From: Pseudomonas mangiferae
Lineage (GTDB): Bacteria; Pseudomonadota; Gammaproteobacteria; Pseudomonadales; Pseudomonadaceae
Assembly (NCBI RefSeq): GCF_007109405.1
Contig: NZ_VJOY01000002.1
Coordinates: 310,001-374,000, forward strand
Reading direction: 5' to 3'
DNA: 64,000 nucleotides
Under the pieces are notes generated by a model. The model was not told where the DNA came from. It was given only the letters and a program-made list of their open reading frames with translations, and ran no database searches. Every line of letters starts with the position of its first letter. The stretch's first letter is position 1. The position numbers were made by a program, and so were the translations under genes. Positions 28,926 through 37,697 of this stretch are shown here, in pieces.

Positions 28926-29507
28926 TCAGCCAGCGAAATTCTTCGCCACGAAGTCCCAGTTGACCAGGTTCCAGAACGCCTCGACGTACTTCGGACGCAG
29001 GTTGCGGTAGTCGATGTAGTAGGCGTGTTCCCAGACGTCGCAGGTCAGCAGCGGGGTGTCGCCGCTGGTCATCGGGTTGCCTGCGCCGATGGTGCTGGCC
29101 AGGGCCAGGGTGCCGTCGGCCTTCTTCACCAGCCAGCCCCAGCCGGAACCGAAGGTGCCGATGGAGACCTTGCTGAACTCTTCCTTGAACTTGTCGAAGG
29201 AGCCGAAGGCCTGGTTGATGGCATCGGCCAGGGCGCCGCTGGGCTGGCCACCGCCGTTGGGGGACAGGCAGTTCCAGTAGAAGGTGTGGTTCCACACCTG
29301 GGCGGCGTTGTTGAAGATGCCGCCGGAAGAGGACTTGATGATCTCTTCCAGGCTCTTGCCTTCGAATTCGGTACCCGGGATCAGGTTGTTCAGGTTCACC
29401 ACGTAGGTGTTGTGGTGCTTGTCGTGGTGGTATTCCAGGGTTTCGGCGGAGAGGTGCGGCTCGAGGGCGTTCTTTTCGTAAGGCAGCGGCGGCAATTCGA
29501 AAGCCAT
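28926..29507 (-). CDS. sodB: Iron superoxide dismutase
   Basis: Converts superoxide to oxygen and hydrogen peroxide in the cytoplasm. The 193-residue product begins [20 protein letters not shown], has metal ligands in [12 protein letters not shown] (His27), [11 protein letters not shown] (His74), and [12 protein letters not shown] (Asp and His). The GGGGQPSG segment after the second ligand favours the iron type. A strong AAGGAG ribosome site precedes ATG. A possible -10 element (TATGAT, minus strand, 29618-29613) lies about 105 bp upstream. bifA lies downstream, as in P. aeruginosa. Confidence 0.97.
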   Translation of the reverse strand: MAFELPPLPYEKNALEPHLSAETLEYHHDKHHNTYVVNLNNLIPGTEFEGKSLEEIIKSSSGGIFNNAAQVWNHTFYWNCLSPNGGGQPSGALADAINQAFGSFDKFKEEFSKVSIGTFGSGWGWLVKKADGTLALASTIGAGNPMTSGDTPLLTCDVWEHAYYIDYRNLRPKYVEAFWNLVNWDFVAKNFAG

Positions 29508-29686
29508 GGTCTATCTCCTTGTCAGGTGGGGAATGTGCGCCGGGCGCACGGCCGTTCACGGGCGGCCAGGGGCGGTCGGCGGGTTTGTACCCTGCCTGAC
29601 CGCGAACGCCGGATCATAACACCCGACCCAGGGCATAACCACGCGACAACTGTACGGGAAAGGCGGTTCCCAGAGCCCTCGCTGGG

Positions 29687-30289
29687 TCAGCCGCCGAGGT
29701 ACAGCTGAACCGCCACGTAGGCCATCATCAGCGCCACCGCCAGGTCGATCAGCCGCCACGTGAAGGGGCGTGCCAGCCACGGGGCGAGGCGCGCGGCACC
29801 CACCGCCAGGGCGAAGAACCACAGCAGCGATGCGCTGGAGGCGCCGGCCGCAAAGGCCATGGGTGACGCCTGGCGGGCACCCAGGGAGCCGATCAGCAGC
29901 ACGGTGTCCAGGTAGACGTGGGGGTTCAGCAGGGTGATCGCCAGGGTCGCCAGGATCACCGCGGGCCTCGAGCGACCCGCCTCGGCGCCAGCCCGCTGCA
30001 ATGCTCCGGGATGCACCGCGCGCAGCAGGGCGCGGGCGCCGTATAGCAGCAGGAAAGCGATGCCCACGGCCCGCAGCAGCTCCAGCAGCAGCGGGCTGTC
30101 GGTGATCAGCCGGGTCAGGCCGAGCACTCCGGCGGTGATCAGCAGGGCGTCGCACAGGACGCAGATGCCGGCCACCAGCAGGGGGTATTCGCGGCGCAGG
30201 CTCTGCCCGAGGACGAAGGCGTTCTGGGCGCCGATGGCGATGATCAGGCTGGCGCTGAGCATCAGGCCGTTCAAGTAGCTGGGCCACAT
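29687..30289 (-). CDS. LysE/ArgO family amino-acid exporter
   Basis: Inner-membrane exporter of basic amino acids, expected for arginine or lysine. The 200-residue product has about six hydrophobic helices and the family opening LNGLMLSASLIIAIGAQNAFVLGQSLRREYP, with NPHVYLDTVLLIGSLGA also diagnostic. It starts at ATG 30289, since the hydrophobic sequence begins there. It is divergent from the LysR regulator ArgP with a 162-bp gap, the standard arrangement in which ArgP activates the exporter. Substrate is inferred from this pairing. Confidence 0.9.
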   Translation of the reverse strand: MWPSYLNGLMLSASLIIAIGAQNAFVLGQSLRREYPLLVAGICVLCDALLITAGVLGLTRLITDSPLLLELLRAVGIAFLLLYGARALLRAVHPGALQRAGAEAGRSRPAVILATLAITLLNPHVYLDTVLLIGSLGARQASPMAFAAGASSASLLWFFALAVGAARLAPWLARPFTWRLIDLAVALMMAYVAVQLYLGG

Positions 30290-30451
30290 GATCAGCAGGT
30301 CTCCCGGACGGTAGCCGAAGGGTGGGGCGAACGGAGGCGATTCATGAAGGGTACTCGTGAGGGGGGAGCCATTACCCTCGCAGGTCACGAGTCATCAGAA
30401 AAACGAATCCTGTAGATTGGGCATTAGCTGAATTGATGGAGCTGGACGCGC

Positions 30452-31345
30452 ATGTTCGATTACAAGTTACTGGCCGCACTGGCGGCAGTGGTGGAGCAGG
30501 GCGGCTTCGAGCGGGCCGCCCTGCGCCTGGGCCTGTCCCAGTCCGCGGTTTCCCAGCGCATCAAGCTGCTGGAAGCGCGGGTCGGCCAGCCGGTGCTGGT
30601 GCGCGCCAGCCCACCGGCACCCACCGACATCGGGCGGCGGCTGCTCAACCACGTGCAGCAGGTGCGCCTGCTGGAGCACGACCTGCAGGCCCAGGTCCCG
30701 GCCCTGGACGACGGCCTGCCGCCGGAGCGCCTGCGCATCGCCCTCAACGCCGACAGCTTGGCCACTTGGTGGGCCGAGGCGACGGCACCGTTCTGCGCCG
30801 AGCAGCGGGTGCTGCTGGACCTGGTGGTGGAAGACCAGGACGTGGGCCTGCGGCGGATGCGTGCCGGCGAGGTGGCCGGTTGCCTGTGCGGCGCGGAGCG
30901 CCCGGTAGCCGGCGCCCGAAGCCAGTTGCTCGGTGCCATGCGTTACCGCGGCGTGGCCAGCCCGGCCTTCGTCGCCCGGCACTTCGCCGACGGGGTGACC
31001 GCCGCCGCCCTGGCGCGTGCGCCAGGCATTGTCTTCGGCAACGACGACCTGCTGCAGCACCGCTACCTGGCGACCCTGGGCTTCGAGGAGGACTTCCGCC
31101 ACCACCTGTGCCCTTCCTCGGATGGCTTCGTCCGGCTGACCCTGGCCGGCGTCGGCTGGGGCATGGTGCCGGAGCTGCAGGCCGGCCAGGCCCTGGCGGA
31201 AGGACGCCTGGTGGACCTGATGCCGGGGCGCGGGGTGGACGTGCCCCTCTACTGGCATCACTGGCGCAACGGCGGCGAGCTGCTCGCCAGCCTGACCGAC
31301 CACCTGCGTCGCCGCGCGCCGGACTGGCTGGCCGTGGCGGACTGA
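30452..31345 (+). CDS. argP: LysR-type transcriptional regulator ArgP (IciA)
   Basis: Activates the divergent exporter gene in response to arginine or lysine levels. The 297-residue product has an N-terminal helix-turn-helix (about 3-60: LLAALAAVVEQGGFERAALRLGLSQSAVSQRIKLLE, split here as one winged helix) and a two-lobe effector domain ending PLYWHHWR. Length fits the LysR family. The first residues match the ArgP/IciA subgroup. No own terminator is seen, and an SDR gene follows 95 bp later. Confidence 0.9.
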   Translation: MFDYKLLAALAAVVEQGGFERAALRLGLSQSAVSQRIKLLEARVGQPVLVRASPPAPTDIGRRLLNHVQQVRLLEHDLQAQVPALDDGLPPERLRIALNADSLATWWAEATAPFCAEQRVLLDLVVEDQDVGLRRMRAGEVAGCLCGAERPVAGARSQLLGAMRYRGVASPAFVARHFADGVTAAALARAPGIVFGNDDLLQHRYLATLGFEEDFRHHLCPSSDGFVRLTLAGVGWGMVPELQAGQALAEGRLVDLMPGRGVDVPLYWHHWRNGGELLASLTDHLRRRAPDWLAVAD

Positions 31346-31440
31346 GCGACCGCCACGGCCGCTGCATTGGCCGCCGGCGCCACATCGCCGGTCGGGGGCG
31401 GGCTGCTACAGTCGCCGCTGGCAGCCTCGGGGAGACGGCG

Positions 31441-32433
31441 ATGACGATTCTGGTAACCGGTGCGAGCGGCTTCATCGGCGGCGAATTCGCCCGTTTCGCC
31501 TTGCAGCAGGGCCTCTCGGTGCGCATCAACGGGCGGCGCGCCGAGGCGGTGGCCGGCCTGCGCGTCCTGGGTGCGGAGTACGTGGAAGGCGACCTGGGTG
31601 ACGCGGCGTTCGTGCGCGAACTCTGCCAGGGGGTGGATGCGGTGGTGCATTGCGCGGGCGCGGTGGGGGTGTGGGGGCCCTACGCCCACTTCCACCACGG
31701 CAACGTCACGGTCACCGAGCACGTGGTGGACGCCTGCCTGGCGCAGGGCGTGCGGCGCCTGCTGCACCTGTCGTCGCCCTCGGTGTACTTCGACGGGCGC
31801 AGCCATGTCGGGATTCGCGAGGACCAGTTGCCGCAGCGCTTTTCCGATCACTACGGGCGAACCAAGTACCTGGCCGAGCAGCGGGTGTTCGCCGCCCAGG
31901 CGGCCGGCCTGGAGGTGCTGGCGTTCCGTCCGCGCTTCGTCACCGGCGCCGGCGACACCAGCATCTTTCCCCGGTTGATCGACATGCAGCGGCGGGGTCG
32001 CCTGGCGATCATCGGCGAGGGGCGCAACCAGGTGGATTTCACCAGCGTGGAAAACCTCAACCAGGCGCTGTTCCTCGGCTTGCAGGCCGAGGAACAGGCC
32101 CTCGGGCGGGTCTACAACATCAGCGACGGCCAGCCGCAGCCGCTGTGGGACGTGGTGGACTACGTGATGCGCCGGCTCGACCTGCCGCCGGTCACCCGGC
32201 GCGTGCCTTATGCCCTGGCCTACGCCGCGGCGAGCCTGGGCGAGACCGTCTGCCGCTGGTTGCCCGGTCAGCCGGAGCCACCGCTGCTGCGCCTGGGGGT
32301 GGCGGTGATGGCGCGCTCCTTCAGCCTAGACATCAGCCAGGCGCGGCTCCGTCTCGGCTACCAGCCGCGGGACGCCCTGCGGGATTCCCTGGACGCGTTC
32401 TGCGCGGCCTGGCGTGCCCGCGGCGACGCCTGA
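31441..32433 (+). CDS. NAD-dependent epimerase/dehydratase, extended SDR
   Basis: The 330-residue product has an extended SDR fold: Rossmann motif VTGASGFIGGEFA (residues 5-17), HCAGAVGVWGPY, catalytic YGRTKYLAEQ (Tyr and Lys, about 137-146), and FRPRFVTGAGDTSIFPRLI. It resembles 3-beta-hydroxysteroid dehydrogenase-like and OleD-like reductases of 2-alkyl-3-ketoalkanoates; no ole genes (oleA/B/C) are nearby, so the substrate is open. ATG 31441 follows GGGGAGACGGCG. A convergent small gene starts at the base after its stop. Confidence 0.75.
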   Translation: MTILVTGASGFIGGEFARFALQQGLSVRINGRRAEAVAGLRVLGAEYVEGDLGDAAFVRELCQGVDAVVHCAGAVGVWGPYAHFHHGNVTVTEHVVDACLAQGVRRLLHLSSPSVYFDGRSHVGIREDQLPQRFSDHYGRTKYLAEQRVFAAQAAGLEVLAFRPRFVTGAGDTSIFPRLIDMQRRGRLAIIGEGRNQVDFTSVENLNQALFLGLQAEEQALGRVYNISDGQPQPLWDVVDYVMRRLDLPPVTRRVPYALAYAAASLGETVCRWLPGQPEPPLLRLGVAVMARSFSLDISQARLRLGYQPRDALRDSLDAFCAAWRARGDA

Positions 32434-32703
32434 TTAGCCCCGCAGCGGCCCGGCGTACTGGGTGTAGCGGCGGATCAGCTCCTCCTCACTGGGCACCGGG
32501 GCCGGCAGGCGCTCCCCGCTGAGTTCCGCGAGCCGTTCGCCCAACTGGCGGATCTCCGGGTGCTCCGCGGCATGGCTGGCCTGCAGCAAGGCCTGCACCG
32601 CGTCCGGCTGGCTCAGGCGGATATCCAGCGCCTGTTCGTCCCGCAACAGGCGTCGCAGCCGTTGCATGCAATCCAGTACCGCCTTGTTCAGTTCCATGGG
32701 CAT
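32434..32703 (-). CDS. Small helical hypothetical protein
   Basis: I do not recognise the family. The 89-residue product (MPMELNKAVLDCMQRLRRLL...) is all-helical in character, without signal or membrane segment, and has a mid part DIRLSQPDAVQALLQASHAAEH and the tail RRYTQYAGPLRG. It resembles small conserved Pseudomonas proteins of unknown role. GAGGAACC precedes the ATG at 32703; a second ATG is 6 nt inside. It converges with the SDR gene with no intergenic base. Confidence 0.65.
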   Translation of the reverse strand: MPMELNKAVLDCMQRLRRLLRDEQALDIRLSQPDAVQALLQASHAAEHPEIRQLGERLAELSGERLPAPVPSEEELIRRYTQYAGPLRG

Positions 32704-33073
32704 GGTTCCTCGGGCTGGAAGGGAAGCCGGCGCATCGCGCGGCCCGGCTCGCTGGAAAAGCAAGCGGCGTACCAGTCCGTTACGCGGCAGACCGGCGCGG
32801 CTGGACGAACGAGTCGGATGTGACGGGGCCGGCGGCTGCCGGAACGGCCGACGGCCCCGGCGTGCGCTGCCTCCCGGCTTCTGCCGGGTGCCACCTCCAC
32901 GGCCTGGCGCGTGAGCGCCTCGGCGCGGCGCAGGCAGCCATGAAGGCCGGCGCGCGGGGCCGAACGGTGCATCGTCGGAGCCGGGCGCACCGCGCTGGCG
33001 CGACGTGAGCGCCGCGACGCGACCCGGTATACTCCCGCCCCACCGCGGTTCCGGACCTCCGAAGGTTTCCCCA
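32704..33073. other. 370-bp divergent intergenic region
   Basis: It separates the small helical gene (minus) from the coiled-coil gene (plus). A TATACT at 33028-33033, about 41 bp before the coiled-coil start, is a candidate -10 box, with no convincing -35 at 17 bp. Open frames across the region on both strands look like shadows. Nothing else recognised. Confidence 0.5.
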
Positions 33074-33910
33074 ATGCGCAACGATGCTCTCGACGAAGTG
33101 GACGACGTGCCCAGCCTGACCACCGACGTTCACGACCATGACTACGGGCCTGTCCGGGACGGCCGCGAGCCCTACGCGCCGGCGGCGCGCCCGGCCAAGG
33201 CTCGCCGCTCCGGCGGCCTCGGCACCGGCCCGCTGTGGGCGCTGGTGGGTGCCCTGGTGATCGCCCTGGGCGGCCTGGGCGCGTGGAGCTTCCAGCAGAT
33301 CTCGCTGATGGAGCAGCAACTGGTGGCGACCCAGGAGAGCTTCGCCCGTATCAGCGAAGAAGCGGCCGGGCGCATCCAGGCCATCAGCGGCAAGGTGGTG
33401 GCCACCGAGTCCAGCGTCACCAGCGGCAGTGAGGCCCTGCGGTTGCGGGTCAAGCAGCTGGAAACCCGCCTGGCCGAGCTGGACAAGCAGCAACAGGGGG
33501 CCACTGGCGCCCAGGACGGCCTGGACAAGCGCCTCGCCCAGCTCGGTACGGACCTCAAGGCCCTGCAGGACGCCGGCGTGTCCCTGGCGGAGCGACTGAA
33601 GGCGGTGGACGAGCTGCAGGCCAAGGTCCAGGCCGACCAGGCGGCCCAGGCCCAGCTGGACACCCAGCTCAAGGCCCTGGCGAACGACGTCGCGGCGCTG
33701 AAGAAGCAGGGCGACCCGACCCCGAACATCGCCCGCCTGGAACAGGACCTGCTGGTCCTGCGCAGCGAACTGGACGCCCGCGCCGCCGCGGCCACCAGCA
33801 ACGCCGGGAACACTGCGGAATTCGATGCCTTCCGTGGCCAGGTCACGCGCAACATCAGCGCGCTGCAGAGCCAGGTGCAGAACCTGCAGCACCAGTTGAA
33901 CGCCCGCTGA
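33074..33910 (+). CDS. Membrane-anchored coiled-coil protein
   Basis: Function unknown; such proteins are sometimes labelled chromosome segregation ATPase, but no ATPase motif is present. The 278-residue product has a cytoplasmic head with an acidic stretch (LDEVDDVPSLTTDVHDHD), one membrane helix (about 55-77, LWALVGALVIALGGLGAW), and a long heptad-rich coiled coil from about 80 to the end. ATG 33074 follows GAAGG at about 8 nt. A strong terminator follows and separates it from xenB. Confidence 0.7.
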   Translation: MRNDALDEVDDVPSLTTDVHDHDYGPVRDGREPYAPAARPAKARRSGGLGTGPLWALVGALVIALGGLGAWSFQQISLMEQQLVATQESFARISEEAAGRIQAISGKVVATESSVTSGSEALRLRVKQLETRLAELDKQQQGATGAQDGLDKRLAQLGTDLKALQDAGVSLAERLKAVDELQAKVQADQAAQAQLDTQLKALANDVAALKKQGDPTPNIARLEQDLLVLRSELDARAAAATSNAGNTAEFDAFRGQVTRNISALQSQVQNLQHQLNAR

Positions 33911-33926
33911 ACGCCCGGCCGCCCAT

Positions 33927-33954
33927 AAAAAAACCCGCCGAAGCGGGTTTTTTT
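33927..33954 (+). terminator. Bidirectional intrinsic terminator
   Basis: AAAAAAACCCGC (33927-33938) pairs with GCGGGTTTTTTT (33943-33954) around a CGAA loop, with T runs on both strands. It ends the coiled-coil gene and the convergent xenB transcript. Confidence 0.93.
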
Positions 33955-33963
33955 TGGGGCCGG

Positions 33964-35013
33964 TTACAGCCGGGGGTAGTCGATGTAGCCGACCGGGCCG
34001 TGGCTGTAGAAGGTGTCCGGGTGGGCTTCGTTGAGCGCCGCGTCCTGGGCCAGCCGGGCCGGCAGGTCCGGGTTGGCGATGAACGGCACGCCGAAGGCCA
34101 CCGCATCCGCCTTGCCGTTGGCCAGCCACTGGTTGGCGCTGTCCTTGGTGAAGCCCTCGTTGGCGATGAACACGCCGCCGAAAGCGTCCTTCAGAGCCGG
34201 GGTCAGGCTGTCGTCGGCGGCATGCTCGCGGGCGCAGATGAACGCCACGCCGCGCTTGCCCAGTTCCCGGGCCACGTAGCCGAAGGTTTCCGCCCGGTTG
34301 GAGTCGCCCATGTCATGGGCATCGGCCCGCGGCGCCAGGTGCACGCCGACCCGGCCGGCGCCCCACACGCCGATTACTGCATCGGTCACTTCCAGCAGCA
34401 GACGCGCCCGGTTCTCCAGGGAGCCGCCGTAGCCGTCGGTGCGTGTGTTGGTGGTGTCCTGGAGGAACTGGTCCAGCAGGTAGCCGTTGGCGCCGTGGAT
34501 CTCCACGCCATCGAAGCCGGCGCGCTTGGCGTTCTCCGCCCCTGCGCGGTAGGCCTCGACGATGGCCGGGATCTCTTCGCTGTCCAGGGCCCGCGGGGTG
34601 ACGAAGTCACGCTTGGGGCGGACCAGGCTGACGTGGCCCTTGGCGGCGATGGCGCTGGGCGCCACCGGCAGCTCGCCGTCCAGGTACAGCGGGTCGGAGA
34701 TGCGGCCCACGTGCCAGAGCTGCAGGAAGATGCGCCCGCCGTTGGCGTGTACGGCCTTGGTCACCTGGGTCCAGCCCTGCACCTGATCGTCCGACCAGAT
34801 GCCGGGGGTGTCCGGGTAGCCGACGCCCATGGGCGTGACCGAGGTGGCCTCGCTGATGATCAGGCCGGCGGACGCGCGCTGGGTGTAGTACTCGCTCATC
34901 AGCGCGTTGGGCACGCGGCCCTCGTCGGCGCGGCAGCGGGTCAGGGGCGCCATGATGATGCGGTTGGGCAGTTCCAGGTCGCCGATCGTGATCGGGTCGA
35001 AAAGCGTGGGCAT
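33964..35013 (-). CDS. xenB: Old Yellow Enzyme family xenobiotic/ene reductase
   Basis: FMN-dependent NAD(P)H oxidoreductase that reduces electrophilic alkenes or nitro compounds. The 349-residue product has family blocks MAPLTRCRADEGRVPNAL, IFLQLWHVGRIS, EIHGANGYLLDQFLQDTTN (His-Asn pair binding substrate), DGYGGSLENRARLLLEV. It is the last gene of the operon with the MFS transporter and ArsR regulator, matching the P. aeruginosa electrophile-response operon pyeR-pyeM-xenB as I recall it. Confidence 0.88.
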   Translation of the reverse strand: MPTLFDPITIGDLELPNRIIMAPLTRCRADEGRVPNALMSEYYTQRASAGLIISEATSVTPMGVGYPDTPGIWSDDQVQGWTQVTKAVHANGGRIFLQLWHVGRISDPLYLDGELPVAPSAIAAKGHVSLVRPKRDFVTPRALDSEEIPAIVEAYRAGAENAKRAGFDGVEIHGANGYLLDQFLQDTTNTRTDGYGGSLENRARLLLEVTDAVIGVWGAGRVGVHLAPRADAHDMGDSNRAETFGYVARELGKRGVAFICAREHAADDSLTPALKDAFGGVFIANEGFTKDSANQWLANGKADAVAFGVPFIANPDLPARLAQDAALNEAHPDTFYSHGPVGYIDYPRL

Positions 35014-35030
35014 GGTGCGGTCTCCGTGGA

Positions 35031-36194
35031 TTAGTCGAGAGCCGGGGCCGGCTCGGGCTTGCGTTGGCTGAAGGTCGCCAGGGTGGCGATGAGGGCGAGC
35101 AGGGCCAGGGAAGCGGCGGCCAGCGGGACTCGGGTGAGGCCGAGGCCTTCACTGAGGACCAGCCCGCCGACCCAGGCGCCGAGGGCGTTGCCGACGTTGA
35201 AGGCGCCGATGTTCAGGGTCGATACCAGGTTCGGGGCGGCGTGGCCGTAGGCGACCACGTTGACCTGCAGGGCCGGCACTGCGGCGAAGGCGGCGATTGC
35301 CCAGAGGAACAGGGTGACCTCGGTGGCCACGAGGCCGTGGCTGGTCCAGCTCAGGACGGCCGATACCAGGGCCATGGCGATGAAGACCCCCACCAGGGTG
35401 TGCATCAGGCTGCGATCGGCCAGGCGCCCGCCGATCACGTTGCCCAGGGTCAGGCCCAGGCCGATCAGCAGCAGGGTCCAGGTCACGCCGCGGGGCGATA
35501 CGCCGGTGACGTCTCCCAGCAGCGGGGCGACGTAGGTGAACAGGCAGAACATCGCCGCCGAGAACAGGACCGTGGTGGTCAGCGCCAGCCACAGGCCGGC
35601 GCCCCCCAGGGCCGCCAGTTCGCTGCGCAGGTCGGTGGTTTCCGCCTCGCGGGCCTTGGGCAGGACGCGCCAGAGACCGATCAGGGCCACCACTCCCAGC
35701 ACGGTCACCGCCCAGAAGGTGGAACGCCAGCCGGCGGCCTGGCCGAGGGCGGTGCCCAGGGGCACGCCGAGCACGTTGGCAAGGGTCAGGCCGGTGAACA
35801 TCAGGGCCACCGCCGAGGCGCGCCGATTGGGGGCGACCACGCTGGCGGCGACTACCGAGCCGATGCCGAAGAATGCCCCGTGGCAGAGGGCAGTAACCAC
35901 CCGGGCGGCCATCAGCAGGCCGTAGTCCGCGGCCAGGGCGCAGAACAGGTTGCCGCCGATGAAAATCGTCATCAGCGTCAGCAGCGAGGTCTTGCGGGAC
36001 AGGCGGGCAGTGGCCATGGCCATGAACGGGGCGCCGATGGCTACCCCCAGGGCATAGCCGGTGACCAGCCAGCCGGCGCCGGGAATCGACACGCCGAGGT
36101 CGGTGGCGACGTCGGGCAGCAGGCCCATGATGACGAATTCCGTGGTGCCGATGGCGAACGCGGACAGAGCGAGAACGAGAAGCGAGGAAGGCAT
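35031..36194 (-). CDS. pyeM: MFS efflux transporter (PyeM-like)
   Basis: Drug:H+ antiporter-type exporter. The 387-residue product has 12 predicted helices and the arabinose-efflux/YdhP-like opening LALSAFAIGTTEFVIMGLLPDVA, with GYALGVAIGAPFMA. AGGAG lies 8 nt before ATG 36194. It sits between the regulator and xenB with a 17-bp gap to xenB, so probably exports electrophiles or their products. The substrate is inference from the operon. Confidence 0.85.
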   Translation of the reverse strand: MPSSLLVLALSAFAIGTTEFVIMGLLPDVATDLGVSIPGAGWLVTGYALGVAIGAPFMAMATARLSRKTSLLTLMTIFIGGNLFCALAADYGLLMAARVVTALCHGAFFGIGSVVAASVVAPNRRASAVALMFTGLTLANVLGVPLGTALGQAAGWRSTFWAVTVLGVVALIGLWRVLPKAREAETTDLRSELAALGGAGLWLALTTTVLFSAAMFCLFTYVAPLLGDVTGVSPRGVTWTLLLIGLGLTLGNVIGGRLADRSLMHTLVGVFIAMALVSAVLSWTSHGLVATEVTLFLWAIAAFAAVPALQVNVVAYGHAAPNLVSTLNIGAFNVGNALGAWVGGLVLSEGLGLTRVPLAAASLALLALIATLATFSQRKPEPAPALD

Positions 36195-36246
36195 GTGCCG
36201 GCTCCTGTGACTGCGGGAGGGTTCGGATCGCTGCATGCGGCCGGCG

Positions 36247-36549
36247 CTAGAGTTCTTCGCCCAGGCGACGGACGAGTTCATCGATCGCCGCCTGATTGCG
36301 CTTGAAGAAATTCCATTGCCCGACCCGCCGGCTGGTGACCAGGCAGGCCCGCTGGAGCGTGGCCAGGTGGGCCGAGACCGTGGACTGCGACAACCCGGTG
36401 CGCTGGTCGAACTGGCCGGCGCACACACCGATTTCCAGGGGGTGCTCCTGGTCGGGGAAATGGCGCTGCGGGTCTTTCAGCCAACTCAGCATGTCGCGGC
36501 GCACGGGGTGGGCGATGGCTTTGAGGGCTTCGTCGAGGTCGATGGGCAT
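36247..36549 (-). CDS. pyeR: ArsR-family transcriptional regulator (PyeR-like)
   Basis: Small winged-helix repressor. The 100-residue product has the helix-turn-helix core DQRTGLSQSTVSAHLATLQRACLV split across helices and tail RRLGEEL. Only one cysteine is in the early region (GVCAGQ), so metal sensing like ArsR is not indicated; redox or electrophile sensing is plausible. ATG 36549 is chosen because a longer start (36567) would run through a palindrome that looks regulatory; no clear ribosome site supports either. It heads the operon and probably represses it. Confidence 0.82.
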   Translation of the reverse strand: MPIDLDEALKAIAHPVRRDMLSWLKDPQRHFPDQEHPLEIGVCAGQFDQRTGLSQSTVSAHLATLQRACLVTSRRVGQWNFFKRNQAAIDELVRRLGEEL

Positions 36550-36587
36550 GGCGGCTGGGCTCTGCATATCGCGATGGGGCGAACCTT

Positions 36588-36607
36588 ATATCGGACGTTG
36601 ACGATAT
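36588..36607. promoter_or_regulatory. Candidate PyeR operator (inverted repeat)
   Basis: ATATCG (36588-36593) and CGATAT (36602-36607) form a perfect 6-bp inverted repeat with an 8-bp spacer, just upstream of pyeR in the gap shared with divergent acpH. A related motif CATATCGCGATG lies at 36565-36576. ArsR-type operators have this architecture. Confidence 0.5.
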
Positions 36608-36669
36608 GCAGATCGTTCCGCCCGATAGTCGTCATCGACCCTGCTGATGCGACGCGCTAAGCTCCCGCC

Positions 36670-37269
36670 ATGAATTACCTCGCACACCTCCATCTGGGCG
36701 GCCCGGCGCCGGCGCAACTGCTCGGCAGCCTGTATGGCGACTTCGTCAAGGGGCCGCTGGACGGCCGCTACCCCGCCGATGTCGAAGCCGCGATCCTGCT
36801 GCACCGGCGCATCGACATCTTCACCGACAGCCATCCGGTCACCGCCCGCGCCCGGGCGCGCTTCCCCGCGGAGCGACGGCGAATCGCCGGCATCCTGCTG
36901 GACCTGTTCTTCGATCATCGCCTGGCGCTGAACTGGCACGACTACGCCAGCGAACCCCTGGAGCGCTTCACATCCCGGGTCTATGGCGTATTGCAGACCG
37001 AGCCGGCGCTGCCGGAGCGGCTGGGCCTCATCGTGCCGCACATGGCGGCCCAAGACTGGCTGGGGGGCTACCGGGCGTTCGAGGCCCTGGACCGGGTGAT
37101 CGTCGGCATGCGCACGCGGCTGTCACGGCCGAGCCTGATGGACGGTGCCTACGAGGAGGTGGCCGAGCGCTACGACCGGCTCAGCGAGGACTTCGACGCG
37201 TTCTACCCGGAGCTGATGGCCTTCGCCCAGCGCGCCCTGGAGGACGCGTTGAGAACGGTGCGGCGCTGA
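36670..37269 (+). CDS. acpH: Acyl carrier protein phosphodiesterase-like protein (AcpH family)
   Basis: AcpH removes the phosphopantetheine arm from acyl carrier protein. The 199-residue product has the family features MNYLAHLHLGGPAPAQLLGS, GDFVKG, LHRRIDIFTDSHP with metal-binding Asp/His residues, and LLDLFFDHRLALNW. Start at ATG 36670. It is divergent from pyeR. The family is HD-like and usually about 190-200 residues. Confidence 0.88.
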   Translation: MNYLAHLHLGGPAPAQLLGSLYGDFVKGPLDGRYPADVEAAILLHRRIDIFTDSHPVTARARARFPAERRRIAGILLDLFFDHRLALNWHDYASEPLERFTSRVYGVLQTEPALPERLGLIVPHMAAQDWLGGYRAFEALDRVIVGMRTRLSRPSLMDGAYEEVAERYDRLSEDFDAFYPELMAFAQRALEDALRTVRR

Positions 37270-37272
37270 GGG

Positions 37273-37680
37273 TCACCCACGGCGTGGCGGCAACAGGCGG
37301 CTCAGGCGGGCCTCCAGGCGACGCTTGAGCTCGGCCTCGATCTGCGGCACGAAATCGTCGATCACGTCCTGCAGGATCAGCTGCGCGGCGGCGCGCAACT
37401 CGCTGTCCAGGCTTGCCGGGTCGGTGTTGCGCAAGGGTGCCTCGGGCGTCGGCGCTTCCGGCGCCGCGTGAGCCTGGGGCGAACGCAGCGGCTCCGGGGC
37501 ATGCAGCGGGCGGGCGTCCGACGGCGGCGGGGCGACCACTTCCGACAGCAGCGGAATGGCATCCGGGTCGAAGGTATCGGTGAGCAGTGGAGGCTCGAGA
37601 CCGTCTTCCAAGAGTTCGCGGATCGATTCGAGATCGTTCAGCAGGTGGGCGGGCGGCGGTGGGGTATGGGAATTGTCCAT
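37273..37680 (-). CDS. Hypothetical protein encoded with HolC
   Basis: I do not recognise a function. The 135-residue product has a Pro/Ala-rich first two thirds (about 1-85) with acidic patches (DTFDPDAIPLLSEVV), and a helical basic tail (LQDVIDDFVPQIEAELKRRLEARL). It is coded 17 bp downstream of holC, as in P. aeruginosa where a small protein lies between holC and valS. It might interact with the clamp-loader chi subunit, but this is only context. valS does not follow here. Confidence 0.65.
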   Translation of the reverse strand: MDNSHTPPPPAHLLNDLESIRELLEDGLEPPLLTDTFDPDAIPLLSEVVAPPPSDARPLHAPEPLRSPQAHAAPEAPTPEAPLRNTDPASLDSELRAAAQLILQDVIDDFVPQIEAELKRRLEARLSRLLPPRRG

Positions 37681-37697
37681 CGTACGGATCGGCAGCG

